64,000 bases of DNA from CAXSEF01 sp964236535 (GTDB lineage Bacteria > Pseudomonadota > Alphaproteobacteria > Acetobacterales > Acetobacteraceae): positions 1 to 64,000 of the forward strand of contig CAXSEF010000004.1 of NCBI GenBank assembly GCA_964236535.1, read 5' to 3'. The notes under the pieces are model-generated. The model saw only the letters and a program-made list of their open reading frames with translations. It was not told where the DNA came from and did no database searches. This document shows, piece by piece, positions 24,587-33,540 of this stretch (positions are counted from its first letter, which is position 1; every line of letters begins with the position of its first letter). Both the position numbers and the translations under genes were made by a program.

Positions 24587-25336
24587 ATGCCGGCGGGCTG
24601 GCTCTACCGGGCGGCCTCGCTGCTGGTCCTGGTGCTGTCCTGGGCGGCCGCGGCACGGCTTGCTGGCTCGGCGCAGCTGCTGCCCGGGCCGGTCGCGGTG
24701 GCGCGCACGGCGTGGCGGCTGCTCACCGTGGGCTCCATGCTGCGCGACATCGGCGCCACGCTGCTGCGGGTGGCGGCGGCGTTCGCCTTGTCGATGCTGG
24801 CCGGGGTCGGCATCGGCGTGGCGGCGGGGCGCTCGGCGCGGGCCAACGCGCTGATCGATCCGTGGCTGGTGGTCGCGCTGAACCTGCCGGTGCTGGTGGT
24901 GGTGGTGCTCGCCTACATCTGGCTGGGGCTGAACGAGGTGGCTGCGGTACTGGCGGTGACGATCGCGAAAATGCCGACCGTGGTGGTGACGCTGCGCGAG
25001 GGCGCGCGGGCGCTGGACCAGGGGCTCGACGAGGTGGCGGCCGCGTTCCGGGTGCCGTTCGGCCGCCGCATGCTGCACCTGGTGCTGCCGCAACTGCTGC
25101 CCTATCTGGCGGCGGCAGGGCGCAGCGGGCTGTCGATCACCTGGAAGATCGTTCTGGTGGTGGAGCTGCTCGGGCGGCCGGACGGAGTCGGGTTCGCGCT
25201 GAACCTGTTCTTCCAGGACTTCGACGTCGCCGGCATCCTCGCCTACGGGCTGGTTTTCGCGGGCCTGATGCTGGCCTTCGAGATGGTGCTGCTGCAGCCG
25301 GCGGAGCGGTGGGCGAGTGCCTGGCGCGGCGCTTGA
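24587..25336 (+). CDS. NitT/TauT-type ABC transporter permease
   Basis: A 249-residue inner-membrane permease with about six membrane segments. The EAA loop is seen in LDQGLDEVAAAFRVPFGRRMLHLVLPQLLPYL (residues about 143-175), followed by SITWKIVLVVELLGRPDGVG, typical of the SsuC/TauC family. The ATG at 24587 is fixed by GGGAGGA 5 bases upstream. Its 3' end overlaps the ATPase gene by 20 bases. Confidence 0.9.
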   Translation: MPAGWLYRAASLLVLVLSWAAAARLAGSAQLLPGPVAVARTAWRLLTVGSMLRDIGATLLRVAAAFALSMLAGVGIGVAAGRSARANALIDPWLVVALNLPVLVVVVLAYIWLGLNEVAAVLAVTIAKMPTVVVTLREGARALDQGLDEVAAAFRVPFGRRMLHLVLPQLLPYLAAAGRSGLSITWKIVLVVELLGRPDGVGFALNLFFQDFDVAGILAYGLVFAGLMLAFEMVLLQPAERWASAWRGA

Positions 25337-26027
25337 GGTCCGGCTGCTGGCCAAGCGCTACGGCGCGGCGCACGGGCTGCCGCCAGCGCCCGCCGTGCTC
25401 GGGCCGGTGGCGTTCGACGCCGCCGCGGGCGAGGTGCTCGCGGTCTTCGGGCCGTCCGGCACCGGCAAGAGCACGCTGCTGCGCGTCGTCCTGGGCCTCG
25501 ACACCGCGTTTGAGGGCACGCTGCGCCGCCCCGCCGGCACGCCCGGGGTGGTGTTCCAGGAGCCGCGCCTGGCACCCTGGCTGAGTGTCGCGGGCAACCT
25601 GCGGCTGGTCGCGCCGGGCTTGGGCTCGGCGGCAATGGCGGCGCTGCTCGGTCCGCTCGGGCTGGCCGGGACGGAGCGGATGCGGCCGGGCGCGCTGTCG
25701 CTGGGCATGCAGCGGCGGGTGGCGCTGGCCAGGGCGCTGGTGCTTGCGCCGGAGTGGCTGGTGCTCGACGAGCCGTTCGCCTCGCTCGACCCCGGGCTCG
25801 CCTCTGCGCTGGCCGCGATGGTGCGGGTGCGGGCGCAGGACGGCGCGCTGGTTCTGCTGGCCACGCACGAGCTCGACCAGGCGCTGGGCCTGGCAACGCG
25901 CGTGCTGGTGCTGTCCGGGCGGCCGGCGGTGCTGGCGGCGGACCTCGCGGTGCCGGCGGGCGACCGCACGGAGCTGCGGCGGGACCTGCTGGCGCGGTTC
26001 GCGTTCCTGGGCGCCGCGGTCGGGTAG
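25317..26027 (+). CDS. NitT/TauT-type ABC transporter ATPase
   Basis: A 236-residue ATPase with GTG start, overlapping the permease. It shows Walker A VFGPSGTGKSTLLRV, Q-loop GVVFQEPRLAPWLSVAGNL, a variant signature LSLGMQRRVALARAL (usual LSGGMQ; Gly replaced by Leu-Gly order), Walker B WLVLDEPFASLDPGLA and H-loop LLATHELDQAL. The length fits SsuB/TauB. It energises the permease encoded just upstream. Confidence 0.9.
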   Translation: MPGAALEVRLLAKRYGAAHGLPPAPAVLGPVAFDAAAGEVLAVFGPSGTGKSTLLRVVLGLDTAFEGTLRRPAGTPGVVFQEPRLAPWLSVAGNLRLVAPGLGSAAMAALLGPLGLAGTERMRPGALSLGMQRRVALARALVLAPEWLVLDEPFASLDPGLASALAAMVRVRAQDGALVLLATHELDQALGLATRVLVLSGRPAVLAADLAVPAGDRTELRRDLLARFAFLGAAVG

Positions 26028-26225
26028 CTCGCACGCAACGCCGAAGCAGGACCAGGCTCCGGCCAGACCCCGAAGACGCCGCCTCCATCAGGCATGCCGC
26101 CCCTCGATCCCGCTCGGTCGTGGCAGAGCCTCCGGCCTCGCTTCCTGCCGGCCGCGATTGCCGCTCCCGTCGGGACGTCATAATCATGCTCACCGGCCAT
26201 ATGGCCAGCAGATCGGGAGGTGGCC

Positions 26226-26588
26226 ATGGGCCGGGGTTGGTCGGTGCTCGGGGCCGCGACGGCTGCGCTGCTGGCGTTGTCCGGCGGCCACGCCGAAGCG
26301 GCCGAAGTGCGGCCCGAGCGGTTCTTCGTCTACAACCTGACCTCGTCCACCGACCTGGGCGGCGTGTTCCTGGCGCCGGCGGGAACGACGCAATGGGGAC
26401 CGAACCAGGTGCTGAACGACAAGGACCACCAGGTCGAGCCGACCGAGCGCGTCGCGATGACCGGGGTCGCCCACGGAGTGTTCGACGTGCGGGTGGTCAC
26501 TGCCGCCGGCCATGCCTGCGTGAAGCGCGTCGACCTGACCCGCGAAACGACGTTCGACATCGTCGACGCGGACCTGGTCTGCCGCTGA
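26226..26588 (+). CDS. Small exported protein, unknown function
   Basis: A 120-residue protein: signal peptide MGRGWSVLGAATAALLALSG...AEA, then a mature domain opening VRPERFFVYNLTSSTDLGGVFLAPAG and ending TTFDIVDADLVCR. Two cysteines (HACVKR and VCR) could form a disulfide. GGGAGG sits five bases before the ATG at 26226. Similar small beta-rich secreted proteins occur in Acetobacteraceae, but I know no function. Followed at once by a repeat element. Confidence 0.7.
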   Translation: MGRGWSVLGAATAALLALSGGHAEAAEVRPERFFVYNLTSSTDLGGVFLAPAGTTQWGPNQVLNDKDHQVEPTERVAMTGVAHGVFDVRVVTAAGHACVKRVDLTRETTFDIVDADLVCR

Positions 26589-26735
26589 TACCAACAGGCC
26601 TTGGGCATGACCGGTCAGGCAAGCAAGGCCAGAGGCTCTGCCTCTGGACTCCGCCAAAGGCTCGCCTTTGGAATCCTTGTGCTTGAGGCTTGGCTTTTGT
26701 CTCGCCTACAGGTCGATGTCCGGGGCCGCTGGTAT
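26588..26735 (+). mobile_element. Repeat element with inverted ends enclosing a twin-hairpin arm
   Basis: A 148-base unit whose left end (ATACCAACAGGCC, 26589-26600) and right end (GGCCGCTGGTAT, 26724-26734) are near inverted repeats. Inside is a textbook twin-hairpin arm (26618-26676): GGCAAGCAAGG, CCAGAGGCTCTGCCTCTGG, ACTCCG, CCAAAGGCTCGCCTTTGG, AATCC. A second copy with the same ends is at 63531-63730. No gene is inside; size and ends suggest a MITE-like non-autonomous element (inference). Confidence 0.6.
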
Positions 26736-26779
26736 GACACAACCTGCCTTCGACACGATGAGTGACGGTTAGCGGAGCG

Positions 26780-27778
26780 ATGCGCGCGAGCCGGGCGGTG
26801 CCAGACGACATGCGCCTCGACGGGGCAGACCATCGGGCCCCGCAGGCGGCGGTGTTGCGCGCCGTGCCCCGGGCGGGGGAGGTCGGGCGGCTCAGCGTGG
26901 CCGATCCGACGCGAGCGCCGCTGCCGGGCGTGGTCGCGGGCCCGCTGCGCCGCTGGCCGGTGCTGGGCTCGATGCTGCTGCATGGCGGAGTGCTGGCCGC
27001 GCTTGCCGTGCTGACCGCGCGGTCGGTGCTGCCGCCGGAACCGGAGCCGTCGATCCCGCTGGTGTTCGAGGGCGCATCGCCCCCTGCCCCGGCCCTGGCT
27101 GCCGCGCCGACATCCGCTCCTCCCGTGCCGCCGCCAACCCTTGCGGTGCCGGCGACGCCGGAGCTGCCCGAGCCGCCTGCGACCGCCGAGGCGGCACCGA
27201 TCCCCCCGGTCCCCGACCTGCCGCCGGCCGAAGCGCCCACCGAGGTCACGGCCGCACCGGTGTCCCCCGCCATGCCGGACTCGGTTCCGAGTGTGCCGCA
27301 GCTGGCGCGTCCCAGGCTGCCCGCGGCCCCGCCGAGCCGGCCGGTGCCGCACCTCGCGCCGCCGCGGCCGACGCCTGCGCTCCGCAACCCCGTTGCGCCG
27401 CCGCCGCTGCCGGGCACGGTGGCACGGCTGTCACCGCAGGCACCGGCGCACATCGGGCCGGCACCGGCGCTGTCTCCCGTGCCGGCCGCCGAGGCATCGG
27501 TCCCGGCGCAGCCCATCGCCGGCGCGCCAGGCAACGTGCAGCCGGACTATCCCGAAGCGGCGCGGCGCCGGGGCGTGCAGGGCCGGGTGGTGGTGCGTGC
27601 AGTGGTGTCGACGGCGGGCCGGACCGTAAGCGCCGGAGTGGCGCAGAGCAGCGGCTCGGAGGCGCTGGACCATGCGGCGGTCGACGCGGTGCTCGGATAC
27701 CGTTTCACGCCGGCGAGCCGCGGAGGAGTGGCGGTGCAAGGCGTGGCCGAGCTGCCGTTCACCTTCCGGCTGCAGTAG
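26780..27778 (+). CDS. tonB: Energy transducer TonB
   Basis: A 332-residue inner-membrane protein spanning the periplasm to energise outer-membrane receptors. One membrane segment (WPVLGSMLLHGGVLAALAVL, about residues 59-78) follows a cytoplasmic extension of about 58 residues. A 150-residue Pro-rich region comes next. The TonB C-terminal domain starts near NVQPDYPEAARRRGVQGRV (about 253-271), with the conserved YP and GRVVV, and ends AELPFTFRLQ. ExbB/ExbD and a TonB-dependent receptor are not in the window. Position next to the PQQ/lut-like block suggests that it may serve lanthanide-complex uptake (inference). Confidence 0.9.
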   Translation: MRASRAVPDDMRLDGADHRAPQAAVLRAVPRAGEVGRLSVADPTRAPLPGVVAGPLRRWPVLGSMLLHGGVLAALAVLTARSVLPPEPEPSIPLVFEGASPPAPALAAAPTSAPPVPPPTLAVPATPELPEPPATAEAAPIPPVPDLPPAEAPTEVTAAPVSPAMPDSVPSVPQLARPRLPAAPPSRPVPHLAPPRPTPALRNPVAPPPLPGTVARLSPQAPAHIGPAPALSPVPAAEASVPAQPIAGAPGNVQPDYPEAARRRGVQGRVVVRAVVSTAGRTVSAGVAQSSGSEALDHAAVDAVLGYRFTPASRGGVAVQGVAELPFTFRLQ

Positions 27779-27863
27779 CGAGCGGTTCAGCCATCGGCCG
27801 GGCGGGCACCGGGACGCCCAAGCCGTCGCCTCCAGGCATCGGCAGCCTCCGGTCAGGCCGGCC

Positions 27864-28931
27864 TCACTCCATCACCGGCGCCAGTTCGGACACCGCGTCG
27901 ACGTCCTCGCCGAGCCACTCGGGGTTCTTTGCGGTTCCGTCGAAGGTGGCACTGGTCTTGAACAGCTCGAACTTGCCTTCCAACGCATAGGGGCGGCTGC
28001 GCGTCAGCAGTTCGGCGACCTCGGCGCGACCCATCGGCTGGAACGTGCGCACGGCTTCAAACGCCTGGTCGAGGTCGCGCTGGCTCTCGACCCCGGTGAT
28101 GACGACCGACGTCGGCAGGTTGAGCGGGTAGTGCAGATACTCGATCGGCTGGATCGGCGCCTCGCTCCTGAGCAGCACGCTGTCGGCAAAGCTCTTCATG
28201 CCGAGCACCGCGATGCCGTGCGCGACCAGGTAGGGCAGAACCAGGTGGGCGAAGCTGCGGAAATGCGCGTCCATGACATTGAGCGGCATCTGCACCGCGT
28301 CGAAGTGAAAGCCGCGCTCGGCGGCGACGGCGAGCATCTGCAGATGGATGCGCGGGTCCTTGTGGCCGGTGAAGCCGATGTGGCGCAGCTTTCCGGCCTG
28401 CCTGGCGGCGACGAACGCCTCCATCGCGCCGCCCTCGGCGAAGATGCGATCCGGATCGTCGTAGCGCAGGATCTCGTGGTGCTGCACCAGGTCGATGCGG
28501 TCGGTGCGCATCCGCAGCAGGGATTCGTCGATCTGGCGCGCGGCGTCCTGGCGGGTGCGTCCGTCGACCTTGGTCATCAGGAACACGCGGTCCCGATAGC
28601 CGCCCTGCTGCAGCGCCTGGCCCACGCGCAGCTCGGACCGGCCCTTGTTGTAGTCCCAGCAGTTGTCGACGAAGCTGATGCCGCGATCGATGGCCTGGTG
28701 CACGAGGCGCACCGCTTCGGCGTCGCTGACCGCGGTCTTGCCGAGATGGAACCCGCCGAGGCCGATCGCCGAGATCATCTCGTCGGTGCGGCCGAAGCGT
28801 CGGTAGAGCATCTCGCCGCGCCGCTCGCCCGCGTCGGCGACGAACGGCAGCTCGGCCGGCTCGTCGATGCGGGTAACCGGAAGCGCCGGGCTCGCCAGCG
28901 AGCCGGGTGGTGCCGCCTGGATCTGCTGCAT
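27864..28931 (-). CDS. Aldo/keto reductase family oxidoreductase
   Basis: A 355-residue NAD(P)H-dependent oxidoreductase-type protein. After a 40-residue leader the barrel starts MLYRRFGRTDEMISAIGLGGFHLG. The catalytic tetrad is visible as Asp89 and Tyr94 (FVDNCWDYNKG), Lys in FLMTKVDGR and His in LVQHHEILR. HIGFTGHKDPRIHLQML is typical of the YghZ/BA2318-like subgroup. The ATG at 28931 has CAGGAGA upstream. Convergent with tonB. The substrate is not predictable. Confidence 0.9.
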   Translation of the reverse strand: MQQIQAAPPGSLASPALPVTRIDEPAELPFVADAGERRGEMLYRRFGRTDEMISAIGLGGFHLGKTAVSDAEAVRLVHQAIDRGISFVDNCWDYNKGRSELRVGQALQQGGYRDRVFLMTKVDGRTRQDAARQIDESLLRMRTDRIDLVQHHEILRYDDPDRIFAEGGAMEAFVAARQAGKLRHIGFTGHKDPRIHLQMLAVAAERGFHFDAVQMPLNVMDAHFRSFAHLVLPYLVAHGIAVLGMKSFADSVLLRSEAPIQPIEYLHYPLNLPTSVVITGVESQRDLDQAFEAVRTFQPMGRAEVAELLTRSRPYALEGKFELFKTSATFDGTAKNPEWLGEDVDAVSELAPVME

Positions 28932-28999
28932 CGCGTGTCTCCTGAAGCGCTCCTAAGCGCCGACAGAACGCCGGGGTTGCGCCGACACAATCCTGCAGG

Positions 29000-29061
29000 A
29001 GGCCAGTCCAGGGCGGCGCGCCCAAGCGGAGTCCGGAGGCAGAGCCTCCGGCCTTGCCTGC
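29000..29061 (-). repeat. Twin-hairpin repeat arm at the aspS 3' end
   Basis: Reverse arm: GGCCAGTCCAGGGCGGCGCGCCC (hairpin 2, imperfect), AAGCGGAGT, CCGGAGGCAGAGCCTCCGG (hairpin 1), CCTTGCCTGC. It ends only 1-2 bases before the aspS stop codon at 29063. The stem of hairpin 1 has a double change (A to G with T to C) relative to the common copy. Confidence 0.75.
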
Positions 29062-29062
29062 T

Positions 29063-30850
29063 TCAGCCCGCCTTCACCGTGGGCGCCATCTCCACCCGGA
29101 GCGAAAGCTCGCGCAGCCGCGCCGCATCGACCGCAGCCGGCGCGCCCATCATCACGTCCTCCCCCTGCTGGTTGAGCGGGAACAGGATCACCTCGCGTAT
29201 GTTCGGCTCGTCGGCGAGCAGCATGACCATGCGGTCGATGCCCGGAGCCGAGCCGCCATGCGGCGGCGCGCCGAAGCGGAAGGCCGCGAGCATGCCGCCG
29301 AAGCGGGCCTCGACATCGGCCTCGCTGTAGCCGGCGATGCCGAAGGCGCGGACCATGATGTCGGGGCGGTGGTTGCGGATGGCGCCGCTGCTCAGCTCGA
29401 TGCCGTTGCACACGATGTCATACTGGAACGCCTTGATCGCGAGCGGATCCTGGGTGTCGAGCGCGTCCATGCCGCCCTGCGGCATGGAGAACGGGTTGTG
29501 GCTGAAGTCGATGCGGCCGGTCTCCTCGTTCAGCTCGTACATCGGGAAGTCGACGACCCAGCAGAACCGGAACGCGTCCGGCTCGACCAGCCCCAGCTCC
29601 TCGGCGACGCGGGTGCGCACCAGGCCGCTGAACTTGCGCGCCGCCTCGTGCGGGCCGGCGGCAAAGAAGATCGCGTCGCCGGGTGCGGCGTTGCAGGCGA
29701 CGCGGATCGCCTCGGCGCGCTCGGGCTCCAGGTTCTTGGCGATCGGGCCGCGCGCCCCCTCCGCGTCGAAGGTGATGTAGCCCAGCCCGCCGGCGCCCTG
29801 CTCGCGCGCCCACGAATTCAGCTTGTCGAAGAAGCTGCGCGGCTGGCTGCCCGCCCCGGGTGCGGGAATGGCGCGGACGATGCCCCCCGCGGCCGCGATC
29901 CTGGCGAACAGGCCGAAGCCGGACCCGGCGTACTGCCCGGTGACGTCGGCGATGAGCAGGGGATTGCGCAGGTCGGGCTTGTCGCTGCCGTAGCGCAGCA
30001 GCGCCTCGTCGTAGGCGATGCGGCGGAACGGCGCGGTATCGACGCGGCGACCGCCGCCGAACTCCTCGAACAGCCCGCCGATCACCGGCTCCAGCACCGC
30101 AAAGACGTCCTCCTGGGTGCAGAAGCTCATCTCCAGGTCGAGCTGGTAGAACTCCCCGGGCGAGCGATCGGCGCGGCTGGCCTCGTCGCGGAAGCACGGG
30201 GCGATCTGGAAGTAGCGGTCGAAGCCCGCGACCATCGCCAGCTGCTTGAACTGCTGCGGGGCCTGCGGCAGCGCGTAGAACTTGCCGGCATGCACCCGCG
30301 AGGGCACGAGGAAGTCGCGCGCGCCCTCCGGCGACGACGCGGTAAGGATCGGCGTCTGGAACTCGGTGAAGCCCTGCCCGGCCATGCGGCCGCGCAGGCT
30401 GGCGATCACCGCGGAGCGCAGCATCAGGTTGCGATGGGTGCGCTCGCGCCGCAGATCAAGAAAGCGGTAGCGCAGGCGCAGCTCGTCGGGAAAACTCTCG
30501 TTGCCCGCGACCTGCATCGGCAGCACGTCGGCGGTGGACTGCACCGTGAGGGCCTGCGCGCGAAGCTCGATCTCGCCGGTCGGCAGCTTCGGGTTGACGG
30601 TCGCGCCCTCGCGGCGAACAACCTCGCCGGTGACGGTGATCACGCTCTCGACGCGAAGCGCGTCGGCGGTGGCGAACGGCGTGGTGCCCGCCGCGAGCAC
30701 CACCTGGGTGAGGCCGTAATGGTCCCGCAGGTCGATGAACAGCAGGCCGCCATGGTCGCGCTTGCTGTGCACCCAGCCGGAGAGTCGGGCCTGCGCGCCG
30801 GCGTCGGGTCCGCGGAGCTGGCCGCAGGTGTGGGTGCGGTAGGCATGCAT
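29063..30850 (-). CDS. aspS: Aspartyl-tRNA synthetase
   Basis: Class II aminoacyl-tRNA synthetase, 595 residues, the bacterial length including the GAD insertion domain. The OB-fold anticodon domain opens MHAYRTHTCGQLR and contains GWVHSKRDHGGLLFIDLRD. Class II motif 2 is FRDEASRADRSPGEFYQLD and motif 3 GGSAPGIDRMVMLL. Start ATG at 30850. Whether it also charges tRNA-Asn cannot be settled from this window. Its stop lies against a repeat arm. Confidence 0.97.
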   Translation of the reverse strand: MHAYRTHTCGQLRGPDAGAQARLSGWVHSKRDHGGLLFIDLRDHYGLTQVVLAAGTTPFATADALRVESVITVTGEVVRREGATVNPKLPTGEIELRAQALTVQSTADVLPMQVAGNESFPDELRLRYRFLDLRRERTHRNLMLRSAVIASLRGRMAGQGFTEFQTPILTASSPEGARDFLVPSRVHAGKFYALPQAPQQFKQLAMVAGFDRYFQIAPCFRDEASRADRSPGEFYQLDLEMSFCTQEDVFAVLEPVIGGLFEEFGGGRRVDTAPFRRIAYDEALLRYGSDKPDLRNPLLIADVTGQYAGSGFGLFARIAAAGGIVRAIPAPGAGSQPRSFFDKLNSWAREQGAGGLGYITFDAEGARGPIAKNLEPERAEAIRVACNAAPGDAIFFAAGPHEAARKFSGLVRTRVAEELGLVEPDAFRFCWVVDFPMYELNEETGRIDFSHNPFSMPQGGMDALDTQDPLAIKAFQYDIVCNGIELSSGAIRNHRPDIMVRAFGIAGYSEADVEARFGGMLAAFRFGAPPHGGSAPGIDRMVMLLADEPNIREVILFPLNQQGEDVMMGAPAAVDAARLRELSLRVEMAPTVKAG

Positions 30851-31094
30851 GGGCGTGGTCCTGCGGCCGGGGTGTGCGGCGCAGAACAAGCCTCGGGTCG
30901 GTGCCAAGTCAAGGCTGGCTTCCGCCCAGGACCTGCGGCGAATGCCAGCCGTTCCTGCAATACCACGACATCATGCCGCGGCTGATGTCGCAGCAGTTCG
31001 CGGGCGTGGACCTCGTGGCTGGGAACCGGTCCGAAACCCGCTCTGCCTGTTCATACGGCTTGTTCCGTGGAGATCGGTTCTTAGCTAGGGAGAA

Positions 31095-31150
31095 AGCAAG
31101 GCCAGAGACGCTGCCTCTGGACTCCGCTCGAGGCTGAGCCTTGAGGATCC
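31095..31150 (+). repeat. Twin-hairpin repeat arm in the aspS-rnd intergenic region
   Basis: Forward arm GCAAGG, CCAGAGACGCTGCCTCTGG, ACTCCG, then CTCGAGGCTGAGCCTTGAGG (hairpin 2) and ATCC. The hairpin 2 stem CTCGAGGC/GCCTTGAG again differs from other copies while mostly pairing. The surrounding 506-base gap (30851-31356) must hold the divergent promoters of aspS and rnd; apart from this arm I see nothing else in it. Confidence 0.7.
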
Positions 31151-31356
31151 ATGTGTTCAGGCAGGACTTCTGCAACTCCGGTCCTGTCCTTTGCCGTCAG
31201 ACCTTGCTTGTTCCATACCGGTCTCTGCCCGCCATTCTCGAAGCAGGGTCCTCCGACGGCCGTGGGCAGCGCTCCCGCCTTGCCTGGGTTCTTGACGACC
31301 TGCACCAATCCCTGCTCGCGCTATGCTGTCGCAATGCCGCCGTGTATGACGGTTCG

Positions 31357-32538
31357 ATGCCCCGTATCGACCGCAGCGCCTTCCCGACCCCGGTTCTCGT
31401 GACCGACAGCGCCGCCCTGCAGGCGCTCTGCGGGCGCCTCCGCGCCGAGCCGGTGGTGACCGTCGACACCGAGTTCATGCGCGAACGGACCTACTGGCCG
31501 GAGCTGTGCCTGGTGCAGCTCGCCGGCGGGAACGATGTCGCCGTGGTGGACAGCCTGGCGCCAGGGCTCGACCTGGCGCCGCTCGGCGCGCTGCTGGCGG
31601 ATCCCGCCGTGGTCAAGGTGTTCCACGCGGCGCGGCAGGACGTGGAGATCTTCCTGCAGCTGTTCGGCGCGGTGCCGGTGCCGCTGTTCGACACCCAGGT
31701 CGCGGCGATGGTGGCGGGCTTCGGCGATCAGGTGGGCTACGACGCGCTGGTGTCCTCGCTGTGCGGCGGCCAGATCGACAAGGCGCACCGCTTCAGCGAC
31801 TGGGCGGCCCGCCCGCTGTCGGCAGCGCAGGTGGCGTATGCGGCGGCAGACGTGACCTGGCTGCGGGTGGTCTATGACCTTCTGTGCGAGAAGCTGGGGC
31901 GCGAGGGCCGGCTGGACTGGGTGGCGGAGGAGATGGCGGTGCTCACGCTGCCGGAAACCTATCGGCCGGACCCGGAGCGATTGTGGGAGCGGCTGCGGCC
32001 CCGGACCAGCAATCGGCGGATGCTGGGTCAGCTGCGCGCGATCGCCGCGTGGCGCGAGCGCGAGGCCCAGCGGGTGAACGTGCCACGCGGCCGGCTGCTG
32101 AAGGACGAGAGCCTGCTGGAGATCGCAGCGGTCGCGCCGTCGAACGCCGACGCGCTCGGCCGGGTGCGCGGCGTGGCGCGAGGCTTCGCCGACGGGCGCG
32201 CCGCGGCCGGGCTGCTGTCGGCGATCGCGGCGGCACAGGCCCTGCCGGAAGACGCGCTGCCGGAGGCGCCGTCGTCGCGGGACGGCCGGAAAGCCTCGCC
32301 CGCGCTGATCGCGCTGCTGAAGGTGCTGCTGGCGGCAAAAAGCGAGGAGCACCAGGTGGCGACACGGCTGCTCGCGTCGTCCGACGATCTCGACCGCCTG
32401 GCCAGCGAGGATGCGCCCGATGTGCCGGCGCTCGGCGGCTGGCGGCGCGAGGTGTTCGGCGAGGATGCGATGGCGCTGAAGCAGGGTCGGGTCGCACTGG
32501 GTGTCGCGGGCAAGCGCGTCCAGCTGATCCGCCCGTAG
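31357..32538 (+). CDS. rnd: Ribonuclease D
   Basis: A 393-residue 3'-5' exoribonuclease involved in tRNA 3'-end maturation. The DEDD exonuclease motifs are VVTVDTEFMRERTYWP (Exo I, residues about 29-44), VFHAARQDVEIF (Exo II) and YAAADVTWLRVVYDLL (Exo III with Tyr). One HRDC domain follows (NRRMLGQLRAIAAWREREAQR) plus a less conserved C-terminal one. Start ATG at 31357; longer in-frame starts run into non-conserved sequence. Divergent from aspS. Confidence 0.95.
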   Translation: MPRIDRSAFPTPVLVTDSAALQALCGRLRAEPVVTVDTEFMRERTYWPELCLVQLAGGNDVAVVDSLAPGLDLAPLGALLADPAVVKVFHAARQDVEIFLQLFGAVPVPLFDTQVAAMVAGFGDQVGYDALVSSLCGGQIDKAHRFSDWAARPLSAAQVAYAAADVTWLRVVYDLLCEKLGREGRLDWVAEEMAVLTLPETYRPDPERLWERLRPRTSNRRMLGQLRAIAAWREREAQRVNVPRGRLLKDESLLEIAAVAPSNADALGRVRGVARGFADGRAAAGLLSAIAAAQALPEDALPEAPSSRDGRKASPALIALLKVLLAAKSEEHQVATRLLASSDDLDRLASEDAPDVPALGGWRREVFGEDAMALKQGRVALGVAGKRVQLIRP

Positions 32539-32611
32539 CAATCCATCCGCCCGCCACGCTGCAAGCAGGCACTGCGGCCGGCGCCAGGACTCGCCAGCCG
32601 CTGCACGGAGG

Positions 32612-33109
32612 CTACTCGGCCGCCTGGGCGTCGCGCGCCGGCTTGCGGGCGCGACGAGTGGGCTTCGGCGCGGGCTCGGTGGGTTCCGCCGGGGGCTCGT
32701 CCACGACGCCGGCCGGCTTGCGACCCAGCCCGATCGACTTGGCCAGCGCGGACCGGCGCTCGGCATAGTTGGGCGCCACCATCGGATAGTTCGCCGGCAG
32801 GCCCCAGCGCTCACGATAGGCCTCCGGCGTCATGCCGTAGGACGTCATCAGGTGACGCTTCAGCATCTTCAGCTTCTTCCCGTCCTCAAGGCAGACGATG
32901 TAGTCGGGGAAAACCGACTTCTTCAGCGGAACCGCAGGCTCCAGCTTCTCGACCGGGGCGGGCTCGGCACCCACCAGCGTCAGTGCCTTGTAGACCTGCT
33001 GGATCAACTCCGGGAGCGCGCTGGCCTGCACGGAATTGTTCGACACATGCGCGGAAACGATCTGCGCTGCGAACTCCAGAACGGAAGTATGGGGTGTCTC
33101 GGCTGACAT
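32612..33109 (-). CDS. MucR/Ros family transcriptional regulator
   Basis: A 165-residue DNA-binding protein of the alphaproteobacterial MucR/Ros zinc-finger family. VSNNSVQASALPELIQQVYKAL near residue 22-43 is the N-terminal oligomerisation part. The finger region reads YIVCLEDGKKLKMLKRHLM then YGMTPEAYRERWGLPANYPMVAP, with Cys73, Asp76 and His86 as likely ligands, a known variant of the Cys-Cys-His-His set. A Pro/Lys/Arg-rich tail (35 residues) follows. Such proteins are broad regulators that bind AT-rich sites. The upstream region 33110-33330 is among the most AT-rich in this part, compatible with self-regulation. Confidence 0.92.
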   Translation of the reverse strand: MSAETPHTSVLEFAAQIVSAHVSNNSVQASALPELIQQVYKALTLVGAEPAPVEKLEPAVPLKKSVFPDYIVCLEDGKKLKMLKRHLMTSYGMTPEAYRERWGLPANYPMVAPNYAERRSALAKSIGLGRKPAGVVDEPPAEPTEPAPKPTRRARKPARDAQAAE

Positions 33110-33540
33110 GGATGATCCCGGTATGGACGATGAGGGTAGGCCAACAAAACTATACTGGCAGATACCACGACGACTTCATACCTGTTCGCGCAGGTTCGCG
33201 GCAGCTTGTTGTCCATGGTGCGCTGTGTTCGCCGGAACGACGGACAGGACGTGCAGCGCAACGGCCGATGATACCGTAACGGCGATCGCCGCCCGCCTGC
33301 CGTCATGACAGAAAAAACATTCAGTTACAACGGCCTAGGTAGGACTGGCCTGCACCACTCTGTCCCACCCCGCCGCTGCGCCCGTGCTCCGCAACGGCGC
33401 AACAGCCCCGCATGCGGTCGCCGCCCGTTCACGGCACCGCGTTTGCGAATCGGCAGATGCGCTGACGCCAAGCGGCTCGCCCTGGCACGCCGGCAACCCG
33501 GCCCGGCGCCTGCCGACGGCAGCTCGGCGCCCGTCGTGAC
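33110..33540. other. Intergenic region upstream of the MucR gene
   Basis: A 431-base gap with no gene-like frame. The part next to the MucR start (33130-33200) contains short AT runs (AAAACTATACTGG) rare in this genome and is the likely promoter and MucR-binding area. GAAAAAACATTC at 33309-33320 is another AT patch. The rest is featureless. Confidence 0.4.
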
